Of a DNA stretch of 13,022 bases, positions 7,728-13,022 are shown one piece after another. Position numbers and translations under genes: made by a program. The notes under the pieces are model-generated. The model was given only the letters and a program-made list of their open reading frames with translations. It was not told the origin of the DNA and ran no database searches. The stretch's first letter is position 1, and every line of letters begins with the position of its first letter. This stretch comes from an uncultured Porphyromonadaceae bacterium (lineage in GTDB: Bacteria; Bacteroidota; Bacteroidia; Bacteroidales; Muribaculaceae): positions 1 through 13,022 of the forward strand of contig URMA01000088.1 of the NCBI GenBank assembly GCA_900548875.1. Direction: 5' to 3'.

Positions 7728-8576
7728 TTATACTTTTTTGCGTGGAAATGCGTCGATGAAACTTCCGGGAGTGATGTTCCACACCGTTGCACCAATCGAG
7801 GCGGCATAGTCGCGTATCACATAGTAGGACTTGAATGCCACATAAAAGCTGTAGATGATTTGGTGGAGTGGGTAGTTCATGTATTCCGTGTTGACACGTG
7901 CGGTTTCCTTTTCGTTGTCCTTGTAGAAATGCGGCTGGATGGACACTACCTGGTTGCTGTCGTTCACCGAAAGAGTTTTCATCCACGAATGGTCGGCACC
8001 TGCCACGTATACTGTACGGAAACCGGCATTCAGCGCCAGCATGATGGACGGAATCAGCACGTTGCGTGGACGCGGCATTCCCAGCCCCATGCGGTAGACG
8101 GCGTTGCGAAACGCCTTGAATCCTTCGATGGGCGTCGTGTTGTAGCGGTTCACGGTGATGTGGCTGTTCTGCTTCAGCCGGTCGAGCTGAGGGCTTTTGA
8201 TACGGGTTGGCACGAAAAGCGTCATTTCCCAGTCGACTTTCGTCAGAAATGTGTTCCAGAGCTTTTTCACGTTCTCATTGTCGGCAGTCTGGAAAAAATG
8301 CGGGTCGGCAAGCACATAGAATTCCGGTTTCAGATTGAGAAACAGCGGAGTGTTGGCAGCGAAGTTCACCGCCAGCTTTTTGCGCGAAGCGAGAAACGGC
8401 ATTGACTCCGCTACCGTCTGATTGAGCGACGGACCGTTGCCGAGAATGACGATTTCCTCGTCACCTGCTGTTTTCCGCACCGTCGGCCGGCGCGAAAGCA
8501 GTGCAATTTTAATCAAGCTCGCCAATGTTTGCGACACATTCCCGCAAACGGCTGATAGTTTGTCCAGTATAGCCAT
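7728..8576 (-). CDS. MptE-like / DUF115-type protein, possibly related to GT42-like glycosyltransferases
   Basis: A 282-residue soluble protein. After a mildly amphipathic N-terminus it has a nucleotide-binding-like start EIVILGNGPSLN (41-52), then 'EFYVLADPHFF' (85-95), 'VYVAGADHSW' (189-198) and 'WNITPGSFIDAFPR' (266-279). The GNGPSL loop with a later GxDH motif is shared by the DUF115/MptE-like group and by GT42 sialyltransferase-like proteins. In bacteria these are often linked to glycan or flagellin sugar modification; MptE in archaea is a pterin pyrophosphokinase. I cannot decide between these roles from sequence. It is the first gene of a likely two-gene unit with the CDF transporter, with a promoter -7 element 61 bases upstream. 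Glycan clusters lie on both sides of this block, though not immediately beside it. Confidence 0.7.
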   Translation of the reverse strand: MAILDKLSAVCGNVSQTLASLIKIALLSRRPTVRKTAGDEEIVILGNGPSLNQTVAESMPFLASRKKLAVNFAANTPLFLNLKPEFYVLADPHFFQTADNENVKKLWNTFLTKVDWEMTLFVPTRIKSPQLDRLKQNSHITVNRYNTTPIEGFKAFRNAVYRMGLGMPRPRNVLIPSIMLALNAGFRTVYVAGADHSWMKTLSVNDSNQVVSIQPHFYKDNEKETARVNTEYMNYPLHQIIYSFYVAFKSYYVIRDYAASIGATVWNITPGSFIDAFPRKKV

Positions 8577-8637
8577 AATTCCAAATCAACCGGCAGGCGT
8601 GGTTGCCTTAGTTTTACGGCAATTATCCTGCACACTG

Positions 8638-8645
8638 CAAAGGTA
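8638..8645 (-). promoter_or_regulatory. Probable promoter -7 element for the MptE-like/CDF unit
   Basis: TACCTTTG on the minus strand matches the Bacteroides -7 consensus and is identical to the elements before ychF and tRNA-Pro. No good TTTG is seen 19-21 bases upstream; instead a perfect palindrome ATCGGCCGAT (8653-8662) lies in the spacer region, which could hold an activator or repressor. Confidence 0.55.
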
Positions 8646-8672
8646 AGTGAAAATCGGCCGATGTAGGTTTAT

Positions 8673-8704
8673 TTTTTGCTTGAAGTTGCAATTTTAAGCA
8701 AAAA
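8673..8704. repeat. 9-bp inverted repeat between divergent promoters
   Basis: TTTTTGCTT (8673-8681) and AAGCAAAAA (8696-8704) are exact inverted repeats with a 14-base spacer. The dyad sits between the leftward promoter of the MptE-like gene and the rightward promoter of tRNA-Pro. It could be a binding site or a weak insulating terminator in either direction, since both arms end in T or A runs. Confidence 0.45.
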
Positions 8705-8716
8705 TAACCATTAAAT

Positions 8717-8747
8717 TTTGAAAACAGCCGGAAAATGCTTACCTTTG
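8717..8747 (+). promoter_or_regulatory. Bacteroides-type promoter of tRNA-Pro
   Basis: TTTG (8717-8720), 19 bases, TACCTTTG (8740-8747): an exact consensus match, 11 bases upstream of the mature tRNA 5' end. Confidence 0.85.
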
Positions 8748-8758
8748 TGCCCACAAAA

Positions 8759-8833
8759 CGGGGCGTAGCTCAGTCCGGTTAGAGTACACGTCTGGGGGGC
8801 GTGTGGTCGCTGGTTCGAATCCAGTCACCCCGA
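8759..8833 (+). tRNA. tRNA-Pro (anticodon GGG)
   Basis: A 75-nt cloverleaf. Acceptor CGGGGCG pairs with CACCCCG, with C1-G72 as is usual for bacterial tRNA-Pro. The anticodon stem CACGT/GCGTG encloses loop CTGGGGG, giving anticodon GGG (codons CCC/CCU), and the T arm is CTGG-TTCGAAT-CCAG. The discriminator is A73 and CCA is not encoded. One acceptor pair, position 6 to 67, is a C-A mismatch. Integrase remnants follow directly, as is usual when a tRNA 3' end serves as an attachment site. Confidence 0.93.
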
Positions 8834-8840
8834 CTGATGG

Positions 8841-8880
8841 AAAGGCTTGGTAATCTGATGATTGCTGGGCCTTTTCGTTC
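8841..8880 (+). terminator. Intrinsic terminator of tRNA-Pro
   Basis: A 15-position stem (8841-8855 with 8860-8874), including five G-T pairs, and loop TGAT. The 3' arm ends in a TTTT run and then CGTTCG. It begins seven bases after the tRNA 3' end. The T run is short, so efficiency may be moderate. Confidence 0.65.
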
Positions 8881-8881
8881 G

Positions 8882-8966
8882 TTGGCGGTTGACTTTATTC
8901 GTGGCTTTTGACCCCGTTTTTACGTTGGTTTACACGGTCTGTGTAAACCGTGGTGTAAACCGCCAA
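8882..8966. repeat. Cluster of short repeats before the integrase fragment (possible recombinase arm sites)
   Basis: GTGTAAACC occurs at 8941-8949 and 8953-8961 and inverted (GGTTTACAC) at 8927-8935. A second pair, TTGGCGGTT (8882-8890) and AACCGCCAA (8958-8966), forms an exact 9-bp inverted repeat whose right half overlaps the last GTGTAAACC copy. Such clusters of 9-bp repeats between an attachment tRNA and an integrase gene are typical of integrase arm-binding sites or integrase-promoter operators. The position supports this but binding is not shown. Confidence 0.55.
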
Positions 8967-8972
8967 AAGGCT

Positions 8973-9263
8973 ATGGACGCCACTATTTCAGTTATTTGTT
9001 TCAAAAGCAAGACCCTCGCCAACGGGGAACATCCGCTCATGTTGCGCATTACGAAAGACCGCAAACGGACGATGAAGAGTTTAGGCGTATCGGTGCATCC
9101 GTCTAACTGGGATTTCGACCGCAACGAGCCTAAACCCAAGTGTCCCGACCGCAAGTACATCCAGCAAATCATTCTGAAAGTCAAATCCGAGTATCAAACC
9201 AGGTTATTGGAGAAAGCCGCCCGCGATGAAGACTATACGGCTGAAACGCTCGTAAAGGAATAA
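8973..9263 (+). pseudogene. Tyrosine recombinase (integrase), N-terminal fragment
   Basis: Ninety-six codons starting at ATG 8973 (MDATISVICFKS...) match the N-terminal arm-DNA-binding domain of Bacteroidetes tyrosine recombinases: the short beta strands 'GEHPLMLRITKDRKRTMKSL', then 'WDFDRNEPKPK' and a helix running into the core-binding domain (EYQTRLLEKAARDEDYTAETLVKE). A full protein would have about 400 residues; here the frame stops at 9261 before the SAM-like and catalytic domains, and no R-H-R-Y catalytic residues can be present. The frame is open upstream of 8973, but the sequence there is the repeat region and does not look coding. It lies 140 bases after tRNA-Pro in the same orientation, the normal place for an integrase of an element inserted in that tRNA. 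It is almost certainly non-functional as a recombinase. Confidence 0.8.
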
Positions 9264-9390
9264 TTCCGTGGCCGGCATTTCGCGTCCTGAAAAAGAGTTG
9301 AATACGTTTAAAGAGGTTGTTTTGTCCTCGGGAGAGAGGAAGGATGTCGGGGTGATCGTTGCGGAGGACGATCTGAAGTTTTGCAATTGA
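9256..9390 (+). pseudogene. Remnant of a GH3 glycoside hydrolase C-terminal (FnIII-like) domain
   Basis: About 44 codons in the frame open from 9256 to the TGA at 9388 encode 'ISRPEKELNTFKEVVLSSGE' followed by 'RKDVGVIVAEDDLKFCN'. This matches, by eye, the fibronectin-III-like domain near the C-terminus of GH3 beta-glucosidases, where the pattern is RPxKELxGF, xLxPGE, then xxDLxFYN. The usual continuation of about 30 residues is missing and there is no start codon, so it is a fragment. Its start overlaps by eight bases the end of the truncated integrase frame, so the two remnants were joined by deletion or rearrangement. GH3 enzymes degrade plant or host glycans; this piece has no activity. 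Confidence 0.6.
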
Positions 9391-9480
9391 ATCGGTGTTC
9401 CCGGCAGTTCTGAAACAAGTTTAATGCGGCCTTCGGGGCATATTTTTCTGCACTGTTTTGCTGCATTTCGACCGGCAAAT

Positions 9481-9504
9481 ACGGTAAAACGAATGTTTTA
9501 TCGT
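9481..9504. repeat. 10-bp dyad (one G-T pair) in the non-coding gap
   Basis: ACGGTAAAAC (9481-9490) and GTTTTATCGT (9495-9504) form a 10-pair hairpin with loop GAAT; one pair is G-T in RNA. It lies in the stretch from 9391 to 9606, which has no credible gene on either strand. No T run follows on the plus strand. It may be an operator for the upxY promoter about 100 bases downstream or a relic of the inserted element. Confidence 0.4.
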
Positions 9505-9606
9505 CCGTTTGGGCGTATGTATTGCTCGCTTGTGGATTAAATGTTTGATTAATAAGTGTTTGTTGTTCGAGCTGTTTTGGGGGATTGAAAAGATTGGAGT
9601 AAAATA

Positions 9607-9638
9607 TTTGGTTATTAACGCAATAATCCATACTTTTG
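9607..9638 (+). promoter_or_regulatory. Bacteroides-type promoter of the upxY operon
   Basis: TTTG (9607-9610), 20 bases, TACTTTTG (9631-9638), matching TTTG / TAnnTTTG. Transcription would start near 9645, leaving a leader of about 190 nt before the upxY ATG. I looked for long inverted repeats on both sides, as in invertible Bacteroides capsule promoters, and saw none. Confidence 0.75.
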
Positions 9639-9649
9639 TGTAGTGAAAA

Positions 9650-9806
9650 ACGCCTCTGTTTTTTTTGAGGTGTATCTTTTTACAAGGGGTTTCGGTGTCG
9701 TCCCTGGGTCAGGGACAGTCGCATCAGGTGTCGGATTACAAGTGGCCAGCCCCCGATTGCCTCGCTGAAAAAACCGTTTTCACAAGCCGGTTTTTGCCTG
9801 CGGGGG
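9650..9806 (+). promoter_or_regulatory. Structured 5' leader of upxY with three stem-loops
   Basis: Three structures are visible. First, ACGCCTC/GAGGTGT (9650-9673, 7 pairs including one G-T, T-rich loop) followed by ATCTTTTT, which looks like a terminator right at the start of the transcript. Second, GTCCCT/AGGGAC (9700-9716, loop GGGTC). Third, a nested structure with outer stem CCCCCG/CGGGGG (9750-9755 with 9801-9806) enclosing AAAAACCG/CGGTTTTT (9769-9776 with 9788-9795), whose 3' arm is a T run. UpxY-type antiterminators are known to need the untranslated leader of their own operon, so this is the likely loading or control region. Pairing is read by eye; alternative folds are possible. 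Confidence 0.6.
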
Positions 9807-9835
9807 ATTGTAAAGTATGCCCTTTAGCAAGCTAT

Positions 9836-10381
9836 ATGTTCGACAAGAGTGACGAAGAGCACTGGTATGCACTGAAAGTCTTTTACAACCGGGTGTTCGA
9901 TGTCGAAAGGCTTCTCGCACAGGACGGTGTAAAAACCTACATTCCTTTACGTTCCACAGAAACAACCGTCGGCGGCAGGACGATTCGCCGACGCGAACCG
10001 GCCGTTTCATCGCTGATGTTCGTCCGGCAGGCGGAACGTGCGGTGCTCGAACTGATGCAGCGGGCGAAGGCTACCAGTCCGCTGATGGTATATTTCGATC
10101 GGGAGACCAAAAAACCGGCCGTCATTCCCGATCCCGAGATGGAGGCCTTCATGCTGGTCACGTCGACCGACGATCCCGGGCTGGAATACCTCCCCGAAGC
10201 GCCGGCGGAACTCCGGCGGGGCGACCGGGTCCGCGTTACAGAGGGTGTTTTCAAAGGGGCCGAAGGCTATATTCGGCGTGTCAAGGGCAACCGGCGGCTG
10301 ATCGTCTCGATCGAGGGTGTCGTAGCCGTGGCGACAACCTATATTCCCGGCTGTTTCCTGGAAAAAATCACGACGGACTAA
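9836..10381 (+). CDS. upxY: UpxY-family transcription antiterminator (NusG paralogue)
   Basis: A 181-residue NusG-like protein. The NGN domain starts with EHWYALKVFYNRV (8-20), the standard 'WYA(L/V)' opening, and continues with 'GVKTYIPL' and 'SSLMFVR'. The C-terminal KOW domain is at about 128-155 (RGDRVRVTEGVFKGAEGYIRR). Length and layout fit UpxY proteins, which stand first in Bacteroides capsule operons and keep RNA polymerase from terminating within them. The frame is open further upstream to a TTG at 9665, but that stretch lies in the leader hairpins, so ATG 9836 is the start. No upxZ gene, the usual second gene in B. fragilis capsule loci, follows; the next gene is the 4,6-dehydratase. 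UpxY should act on RNA polymerase transcribing its own leader. Confidence 0.9.
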   Translation: MFDKSDEEHWYALKVFYNRVFDVERLLAQDGVKTYIPLRSTETTVGGRTIRRREPAVSSLMFVRQAERAVLELMQRAKATSPLMVYFDRETKKPAVIPDPEMEAFMLVTSTDDPGLEYLPEAPAELRRGDRVRVTEGVFKGAEGYIRRVKGNRRLIVSIEGVVAVATTYIPGCFLEKITTD

Positions 10382-10595
10382 ACCGTTTCACCCGATTGGG
10401 GCTGCCTGAAATCCGGGATTTATCGTTTCCCGTTCTATTCGCAGGCCGTATTTCGATAGTTTTCATTTTTGCGTCATTATAATCGGCTTACCGCTGTTCC
10501 GGCAGGGGTAGTTGCCGCGGGTTCTCTTATGTTCCGGCTGTCCTGCTGCAAAGGATGCCGATAACTTTTCACGCCTCCGTATGCTTCAAGTTATC

Positions 10596-12521
10596 ATGTC
10601 CCGTTTTGGGATTGAAAAATACCTATCGTCACGGTATTTTTCGTCGTGGCTGATCTTGACGATCGACACGGTCGTGTCTGTAGTTTCGACCTTGATCGCC
10701 TACCTGTTGGTTCGCGGATTGTTCACGAATCCGGTTTTCACGGTATGGTACGGTTTCTGGCTGTTGGCCGGTTCGTGTGTCTTGAGCGTTTTTTCGTTCA
10801 TCGTTTTCCGAACGTTCCGCAGCGTCATCCGTCATACGACGCTTCGGGAAATCTGGAAACTGGGCGGTGCGGTTCTCTTCAAGGACTTGCTGATGTTCTT
10901 CTACGTGCTTCTCCTTCCCCAAAAACCGTATCCACCTTATGCCTCCCTTTCCATGGGTTTCCTGCTGGACGCTTTGGTGACTTTGTTCCTTCTGCTGGCC
11001 CTTCGTCTTTGCATGATCGTCGTCTACGACCTGATCAAGCTGAAGCAGTCCCGCCGCGCGAACAGCCGTCAGGTTCTGGTCTACGGCACGGGAGACAAGT
11101 CTGTGTCTCTGGTCACGCGTCTTCAAAACTCGCCGCATTACCGCGTCGTCGGTTTTCTGACCTACGGGAAGTCCCTGCGCAAGCATACGATCGCGGAGTG
11201 CCCGGTCTACTATTTCGAGAATCAGCACAGCGTCGAATACCTGCGGGACCGAGTCGATGTCGACGCGATCCTTTTCGCCACCAATGACGATGCGCAGCAG
11301 GAGCAGGAGCGTCTGATCAGATACTGTACGGAGCAGGGGGTCAAAATTCTGATCGCCCCACCGATCGACGAGGTCATCGACGGGAAGATTATGAAGCAGT
11401 CGATCCGGGAGATCAAGATCGAAGACCTGTTAGGCCGTCCCGAGATCCGCATTTCGATGGATGAGATCATCGCCAACTTCCGCGGCAGGACGATCCTGGT
11501 TACGGGGGCGGCAGGTTCCATCGGCTCGGAGCTTTGCCGTCAGCTGGCGACGTTCGGGGTGAAGGAGCTTATCCTTTTCGACAACGGGGAGACCCCGATG
11601 CACAACCTTCGCCTGGAACTGGAGGAGCGCTATCCGGCCTTGAAATTCATCCCTGTCATCGGCGACGTCCGGATTCCCGCCCGTCTGGACTTCGTGTTCC
11701 GGACGTACCATCCGCAGGTGGTGTTCCACGCTGCGGCTTACAAACACGTCCCGCTGATGGAGGAGAACCCATGCGAGGCGGTTCTGGTAAACGTCGCGGG
11801 AACGCGCAACGTCGCTGACAAGTGCATCGAATACGATGTTGAGAAGATGGTTATGATCTCGACGGACAAGGCCGTGAACCCGACGAACGTGATGGGTTGC
11901 ACGAAGCGCCTTGCGGAGATCTATGTGCAGTCGCTGGGTCTGTCGATCGAGCAGGGCCGCACGCCGGGGAAGACGCGTTTCGTCACCACGCGCTTCGGGA
12001 ATGTGCTGGGCTCGAACGGTTCGGTCATTCCCCGCTTCAGGGACCAGATCTCCAAGGGCGGTCCGGTGACTGTCACGCATCCGGACATTACGCGCTTCTT
12101 TATGACGATCCCCGAGGCGTGCCGTCTGGTCATGGAGGCCGCCACGATGTCGACGGGCAATCAGATCTTCGTCTTCGACATGGGCGAATCGGTTAAGATC
12201 GCGCACCTGGCGCGGCGGATGATCTCCCTGGCGGGCTTCGAGCCGGAGAAGGACATCAGGATCGAATACACGGGTCTGCGTCCGGGCGAGAAACTGTACG
12301 AGGAGGTTCTGTCGAACAAGGAGAACACGCTTCCGACGACGCACGACCGGATACGTATCGCCAAGGTTCGGGAGTATGACTACGGGGAGGCCTGCGGCGT
12401 TGCCGAAGAGCTGGAGACGCTGTCCCGAAAGGTGGAGATTCCCGACATGATACGGCTTATGAAGCGGACGGTTCCCGAGTTCAAGTCGAAAAACTCGAGG
12501 TTCGAGGTATATGACAAATAA
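10596..12521 (+). CDS. Membrane-bound nucleotide-sugar 4,6-dehydratase (FlaA1/PglF/WbpM/CapD-like)
   Basis: A 641-residue polysaccharide biosynthesis protein. Four hydrophobic segments lie in residues 17-145. A first Rossmann-like domain follows (VYGTGDKS, 162-169), then the catalytic extended-SDR domain with NAD(P) loop TGAAGSIGSE (303-312), HAAAYKHVP (378-386) and the signature STDKAVNPTNVMGCTKR (422-438). In this signature methionine replaces the usual SDR tyrosine and is followed by the catalytic lysine K438, as in inverting and non-inverting UDP-HexNAc 4,6-dehydratases. 'YTGLRPGEKLYEE' (558-570) is the conserved C-terminal substrate segment. It should convert UDP-GlcNAc to a 4-keto-6-deoxy intermediate that leads to sugars such as bacillosamine, QuiNAc or FucNAc. 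Start ATG 10596 sets the first helix as in homologues; ATG 10581 (five codons earlier) is possible, while the TTG at 10512 is unlikely. It follows upxY after 214 bases and has strikingly GC-rich third positions. Confidence 0.92.
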   Translation: MSRFGIEKYLSSRYFSSWLILTIDTVVSVVSTLIAYLLVRGLFTNPVFTVWYGFWLLAGSCVLSVFSFIVFRTFRSVIRHTTLREIWKLGGAVLFKDLLMFFYVLLLPQKPYPPYASLSMGFLLDALVTLFLLLALRLCMIVVYDLIKLKQSRRANSRQVLVYGTGDKSVSLVTRLQNSPHYRVVGFLTYGKSLRKHTIAECPVYYFENQHSVEYLRDRVDVDAILFATNDDAQQEQERLIRYCTEQGVKILIAPPIDEVIDGKIMKQSIREIKIEDLLGRPEIRISMDEIIANFRGRTILVTGAAGSIGSELCRQLATFGVKELILFDNGETPMHNLRLELEERYPALKFIPVIGDVRIPARLDFVFRTYHPQVVFHAAAYKHVPLMEENPCEAVLVNVAGTRNVADKCIEYDVEKMVMISTDKAVNPTNVMGCTKRLAEIYVQSLGLSIEQGRTPGKTRFVTTRFGNVLGSNGSVIPRFRDQISKGGPVTVTHPDITRFFMTIPEACRLVMEAATMSTGNQIFVFDMGESVKIAHLARRMISLAGFEPEKDIRIEYTGLRPGEKLYEEVLSNKENTLPTTHDRIRIAKVREYDYGEACGVAEELETLSRKVEIPDMIRLMKRTVPEFKSKNSRFEVYDK

Positions 12522-12966
12522 TCTTCAAGTGCCACGATATGGCCATTGATCAGCCAGAAGTAAGTATTGCGCTGGATTATATGTAACAATCCGTTTGTAT
12601 TTAAGCAACGCTTGTTTTTAGATTGTTATTCTTTTGATTATTTAGTTTCTTGATTAGTTGCACACTTCTAACGGCGTGCTGCTACTATCTTAATCAGGCA
12701 TCAAAGATATTCTTCCTGGTATTGACCATATTTTCTACGCAACAGTATTGAGGCATTATGTTTATTATCCACTGTTTGTATGAATTACGCTCCCCGATGC
12801 CCTTTTCTGCAATAGCACCATTTTCAATTCCAAATATTTAAGAAAATTTAACCATATACTTCTATTGTTATTTCTACTGTACAGGTAATCTGATTAAATC
12901 GCTTGTAAAGAGCTTTTCGTGGTGTCGTTCAATACGGCCATCAGAACCAAATTAATCCGCGAGAAT
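12522..12966. other. AT-rich 445-bp gap without a convincing gene
   Basis: Base composition falls sharply from the GC-rich dehydratase gene to a strongly AT-rich stretch. No RNA gene, good terminator or clear TTTG/TAnnTTTG promoter was found. Short open frames exist, the longest on the minus strand (about 45 codons, 12700-12838, ending ...VENMVNTRKNIFDA) and another of about 25 codons near 12605-12685, but neither has a plausible start or a domain I recognise. They could be decayed remains of an inserted gene. A small + strand frame starting at ATG 12539 has only 15 codons. Confidence 0.5.
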
Positions 12967-13022
12967 ATGAGAAATTTTGAAGACCTCCAAATTGCTGTAG
13001 CCGGTACCGGTTATGTCGGGTT
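12967..13022 (+). CDS. Nucleotide-sugar dehydrogenase (UDP-glucose 6-dehydrogenase family), N-terminus only
   Basis: The last 56 bases encode MRNFEDLQIAVAGTGYVG and run off the window. 'IAVAGTGYVG' is the NAD-binding glycine-rich loop of the UDP-glucose/GDP-mannose dehydrogenase family (Ugd, WecC, TviB). These enzymes oxidise C6 of a nucleotide sugar twice to give a uronic acid. In Bacteroidales a gene beginning like this is usually a UDP-glucose 6-dehydrogenase. Its position after upxY and the 4,6-dehydratase fits a capsule or exopolysaccharide operon. The exact substrate cannot be judged from 18 residues. Confidence 0.8.
   Translation, partial: MRNFEDLQIAVAGTGYVG

Noticed and set aside
9308..9631. 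107-codon open frame on the minus strand opposite the GH3 remnant and the upxY promoter
   Set aside because: It overlaps the promoter and the remnant antisense, has low-complexity N/Q-rich composition in part, and shows no recognisable domain; more likely a chance frame.
9264..9640. Possible invertible promoter as in Bacteroides fragilis capsule loci
   Set aside because: No pair of long inverted repeats flanks the promoter; the only dyad (9481-9504) is a short hairpin on one side.
9665..9835. Upstream in-frame extension of upxY from TTG 9665
   Set aside because: It covers the leader hairpins and has no NusG-like sequence; the NGN domain begins right after ATG 9836.
10448..10480. Possible second promoter before the dehydratase gene (CATTTTTG near 10463)
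   Set aside because: The first base of the TAnnTTTG element does not match and no TTTG lies at the right distance; co-transcription with upxY is simpler.
11430..12344. 304-codon minus-strand open frame opposite the 4,6-dehydratase
   Set aside because: A shadow frame caused by GC-rich third positions; it is Arg/His-rich, unlike a real protein, while the sense frame has all catalytic motifs.
12697..12782. Plus-strand frame reading IKDILPGIDHIFYATVLRHY, suggestive of a transposase fragment
   Set aside because: Only about 28 codons between stops, no start codon and no recognisable transposase motif; not enough to call an insertion sequence.

Overview
The window looks like chromosomal DNA of a Bacteroidales bacterium (Bacteroidota). 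The evidence is repeated promoters of the Bacteroides type (TTTG, about 19-20 bases, TAnnTTTG), a UpxY-type NusG paralogue, a Bacteroidetes-style integrase N-terminus, tRNA genes without an encoded CCA end, and starts without Shine-Dalgarno sequences. The fairly GC-rich central and right parts would suit a genus such as Alistipes, but the genus cannot be fixed from the sequence.

Region 1 (1-4132, + strand, lower GC) is the end of a surface-glycan gene cluster. It holds the C-terminal part of a GT-B glycosyltransferase, a radical SAM/SPASM protein, a second GT4-type glycosyltransferase and a MurJ/Wzx-like flippase. They are co-directional and closely packed with no clear internal promoter. This suggests assembly of a lipid-linked glycan on the cytoplasmic side and its export across the inner membrane.

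Region 2 (4131-8740) is a chromosomal block: tRNA-Ala(GGC) on the minus strand with its own promoter and terminator, a CaCA-type Ca2+/Na+ antiporter (+), and on the minus strand ychF, a cation diffusion facilitator and an MptE-like/DUF115 protein. The last two form a likely operon.

Region 3 (8717-9606) is a remodelled tRNA locus. tRNA-Pro(GGG), with a strong promoter and a 15-bp terminator hairpin, is followed by a cluster of short repeats and the first ~96 codons of a tyrosine recombinase. That fragment runs directly into a small remnant of the C-terminal domain of a GH3 glycosidase. This is the scar of an integrated element or of repeated insertion and deletion beside the tRNA.

Region 4 (9607-13022, mostly high GC) is the start of a second capsule/exopolysaccharide locus: a Bacteroides-type promoter, a ~190-nt leader with three stem-loops, a upxY-family antiterminator gene, a FlaA1/PglF/WbpM-like nucleotide-sugar 4,6-dehydratase, a ~445-bp AT-rich stretch without a convincing gene, and the first codons of a UDP-glucose/GDP-mannose dehydrogenase family gene. 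The likely logic is that UpxY acts on the leader to let RNA polymerase read the long operon, whose first enzymes make nucleotide sugars. No wholly new system is evident. The most unusual items are the structured upxY leader, the chimeric integrase/GH3 junction and the radical SAM enzyme in the glycan cluster.
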